Below, piece by piece: positions 29,227-30,937 of a DNA stretch of 30,937 nucleotides. The stretch covers positions 1 to 30,937 of the forward strand of contig CAZJUC010000011.1 in NCBI GenBank assembly GCA_964549065.1, in the 5' to 3' direction. The stretch is from Sva-07 sp964549065. GTDB lineage: Bacteria; Actinomycetota; Acidimicrobiia; Acidimicrobiales; Ilumatobacteraceae. Position 1 is the stretch's first letter. Every line of letters starts with the position of its first letter. The notes beneath the pieces are model-generated. The model was not told the DNA's origin, made no database searches, and saw nothing but the letters and a program-made list of their open reading frames with translations. The position numbers and the translations under genes are program-made.

Positions 29227-30937
29227 ATGAGCGTGTCACCCTCCCGCACCACCCGCGCAGGCGCCGGCGTGGTCGACCTCGACGACGACCGCGCCCTGGA
29301 GCCGGGCCTCGTCGGCGGGAAGTCCGCGGCACTCGCGCGTGCTCGGCGCGCCGGCGTCGCCACGCTCGACGGGGTGGTGCTCACCACCGCCTTCAGTGAT
29401 GCCATCGACGCCGGCGAGACACTCGAGGACATGCCCGAGATCTCCGAGGCATTCGAGTGTGCGAGGGGCGACGAACGTCGTCTCGTCGCGCGGTCGTCAT
29501 CGGTGGTCGAGGACCAGACCGCGTCGTCGGCGGCCGGGCAGTTCGAGTCGGTGATCGGCATCGACGACCTCAGCGACTTCCGGGAGGCGGTCCGTGTCGT
29601 GCTCGATTCACGCGAGCGCGCCGATGCTTCCGATCATCCGATCGCCGTGCTCGTCCAACCGATGATCGAACCGTCGATCGCCGGGGTCTTCTTCGGCGTC
29701 GACCCTGTGACCGGTCGGTCCGACCGGCGTGTGGTCGCCGCCGTTGCCGGCCAGCCGGAGCACCTGGTCAGCGGCGAAGTCGAAGGTTCGCGTTACCTCG
29801 TCGACTTCGACGGCTCCACCATCGATGCGACCGTACGAGACGATGTCGAGGTACCAGCGACGCGATTGCGTGAGCTCGTCGAGGCCGGCGACCGCCTGGC
29901 CGAGGTGTTCGACGGACCACAGGACGTCGAGTGGGCGATCGTCGACGACGAGCTCCTGATCCTGCAGAGTCGCCCGGTGACCACCGAGGTGCGCGGCATT
30001 CCGCAGGGAGCGCTGTTCGGACCGGGCCCCGTTGCGGAGACCTTCCCCGAGCCGCTCAGTCGCCTCGAGATCGACATGTGGGTGCCGCCGCTCGACGCAG
30101 CGGTACGCGAGGCCCTCGTGCTGTCGGCGGCCTTCCACCGCGATGAACTCGACGATCGTGAACTCGTCGTGGCCATCGACGGGTGGGTCGCCATCGATCT
30201 CGAAGCCACCGGTGAGACGTCGCGCGACCCGTCCCTCGCCGAACGGTTGTCGCCGATGAAGCGCATCCGCCGCCTCCGCTCCGCCTGGAAGGTCGGACGG
30301 CTCAAGGCCGCCCTGCCGTTCCTGGTCGACGAATTGGTCGACCGGGTCGACGCCGACCTCGATGCACTGCCCGGTCTCGACGATCTGACCAGCCGTCAAC
30401 TGATGGCGCTCATCGACCGGTCACGTGACGCATTGCAGAGCATGCATGCTCACGAGATCCTGATGGGTCTGCTGTCCGAACCGGGCTCGGCATCGTTCAC
30501 CGGTGCGTCCGTGGCGTTGCGCGTGCTCGCAGAGAGCCGACGCGACGGTCTCACCGACCGACAGATCATCGCTCGCTCGCCGGTCGTTCTGGCGTTGGCG
30601 CCACCTCGGATTGCGGCGCTTCCGACCCTGCCGCAAGAAACCGCCAGCCCCGACGTGGTCGACGTTCCTGCGCTTCCCGACACCCAGGTGCGGCGCGAGA
30701 CACTTCGGCTCCGCGTCCGCTGGTTGCAGGAACTGACCGCGCAGGCAGCGTGGCTGCTCGGTGAACGATTGGCCGGTGCCGGTGTGCTGCGCCAGCCGTC
30801 GAGCATCCGCCACGTCGACCTGTCGGACCTCGCTGCACTGGTCGCTCGACGCGTGGCGCTGGTGACCGCCAACCTCGACGAGCTGACCGAGCGTGACGAG
30901 GCCGACGACGCAGCACCGCCGCTGCCGTCTCGATTTC
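29227..30937 (+). CDS. PEP/pyruvate-binding (PEP-synthase or rifampin-phosphotransferase-like) protein, 3' part missing
   Basis: An open frame from ATG 29227 runs to the window edge without a stop (about 570 residues). The N-terminal ATP-grasp domain of the PpsA/PPDK/RPH family is clear: LVGGKSAALARARRAGV (about 29-45), LVARSSSVVEDQTASSAAGQFES (about 86-108), VLVQPMIEPSIAGVFFGVDPVTG (about 141-163), and VEWAIVDDELLILQSRPVT (about 234-252). The N-domain is shorter than usual. It is followed by GPVAETFPEPLSRLE and a long helical region (about 265-570), the order seen in rifampin phosphotransferases, where the swivelling His domain comes last. The His domain would lie beyond the window. A purine run (GGACGGAG) precedes the ATG. 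Which phosphoryl acceptor is used cannot be told. Confidence 0.85.
   Translation, partial: MSVSPSRTTRAGAGVVDLDDDRALEPGLVGGKSAALARARRAGVATLDGVVLTTAFSDAIDAGETLEDMPEISEAFECARGDERRLVARSSSVVEDQTASSAAGQFESVIGIDDLSDFREAVRVVLDSRERADASDHPIAVLVQPMIEPSIAGVFFGVDPVTGRSDRRVVAAVAGQPEHLVSGEVEGSRYLVDFDGSTIDATVRDDVEVPATRLRELVEAGDRLAEVFDGPQDVEWAIVDDELLILQSRPVTTEVRGIPQGALFGPGPVAETFPEPLSRLEIDMWVPPLDAAVREALVLSAAFHRDELDDRELVVAIDGWVAIDLEATGETSRDPSLAERLSPMKRIRRLRSAWKVGRLKAALPFLVDELVDRVDADLDALPGLDDLTSRQLMALIDRSRDALQSMHAHEILMGLLSEPGSASFTGASVALRVLAESRRDGLTDRQIIARSPVVLALAPPRIAALPTLPQETASPDVVDVPALPDTQVRRETLRLRVRWLQELTAQAAWLLGERLAGAGVLRQPSSIRHVDLSDLAALVARRVALVTANLDELTERDEADDAAPPLPSRF

Noticed and set aside
1..30937. CRISPR arrays, tRNA/rRNA genes, transposases, phage or defence islands
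   Set aside because: No direct-repeat arrays, no cloverleaf-like gaps, no transposase, integrase or nuclease motifs in any frame. The region looks like ordinary chromosomal core sequence.

Overview
The window reads as a chromosomal segment of a high-GC actinobacterium. Heme is made by the C5 route (hemA, hemC, hemD, hemB, hemL), and rex lies directly upstream of hemA, as in Streptomyces. A mycothiol-type glycosyltransferase gene (mshA) is followed by a YbjN gene, and there is a SigR/RsrA-like sigma/anti-sigma pair. An RsiG-like protein is also present. The style (many GTG starts, leaderless genes, mosaic of actinobacterial core genes) suggests a deep-branching class such as Acidimicrobiia (Ilumatobacter-like); that placement is inference. 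I see no rRNA, tRNA, CRISPR array, insertion sequence, phage or attachment site. No gene-free stretch exceeds 300 bases; the longest is 7323-7576, which is rich in palindromes and hairpins.

Layout. 80-2728 (minus): aat, a 3-hydroxyacyl-CoA dehydrogenase, and a two-gene unit of a small membrane protein plus a lipoprotein cyclophilin. 2796-7322 (plus): a multi-pass membrane protein; a MoaD/ThiS-like protein coupled to an RsiG-like c-di-GMP-type anti-sigma factor; mshA coupled to ybjN; proC. 7323-8548: a regulatory region, a DUF62 SAM hydrolase-family gene and a 27-codon membrane peptide. 8646-10184: an acyl-CoA ligase. 10228-20743: rex-hemA-hemC-hemD, then a secreted beta-propeller protein and a convergent membrane-anchored protein wedged into the heme cluster, then hemB-hemL and a small anchored protein. 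20777-24341 (minus): a tightly overlapping operon of an SDR-fold protein, a PlsC-like protein, an alpha/beta hydrolase and an FAD amine-oxidase-like protein. 24541-25182: a Tat-exported M23 peptidase. 25200-27762 (minus): a phosphatase-like protein lacking its cysteine, tilS, a 52-residue membrane protein, and an rsrA-like/sigR-like pair. 27817-29153: a divergent marR / hydrolase pair. 29227-end: a PEP-synthase/rifampin-phosphotransferase-like gene cut by the window edge.

How it fits together. Three redox-linked layers can be read: Rex (NADH/NAD+) over hemACD with an operator at its own promoter; a zinc-thiol anti-sigma/ECF pair of the kind that senses thiol stress; and mshA, which makes the thiol buffer. 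Part of the layout (mshA-ybjN, proC, SDR+PlsC-like pair, hemACDB) recalls the Mycobacterium tuberculosis Rv0486-Rv0512 interval, from memory.

The strongest oddities are (i) a recurring TAnnnT box 6-9 bases before start codons, implying widespread leaderless mRNAs; (ii) enzyme-family proteins with missing catalytic residues: DUF62 His-to-Ala, phosphatase Cys-to-Gly, SDR Tyr/Lys loss and PlsC His/Asp loss; (iii) a CRP/Rex-like palindrome, a perfect 10-bp inverted repeat and a hairpin-rich leader before the DUF62 gene; (iv) a regularly spaced four-cysteine leader on HemL; (v) a tilS that seems to need a CTG start; (vi) an RsiG homologue carrying both ligand-motif copies, each with one substitution.
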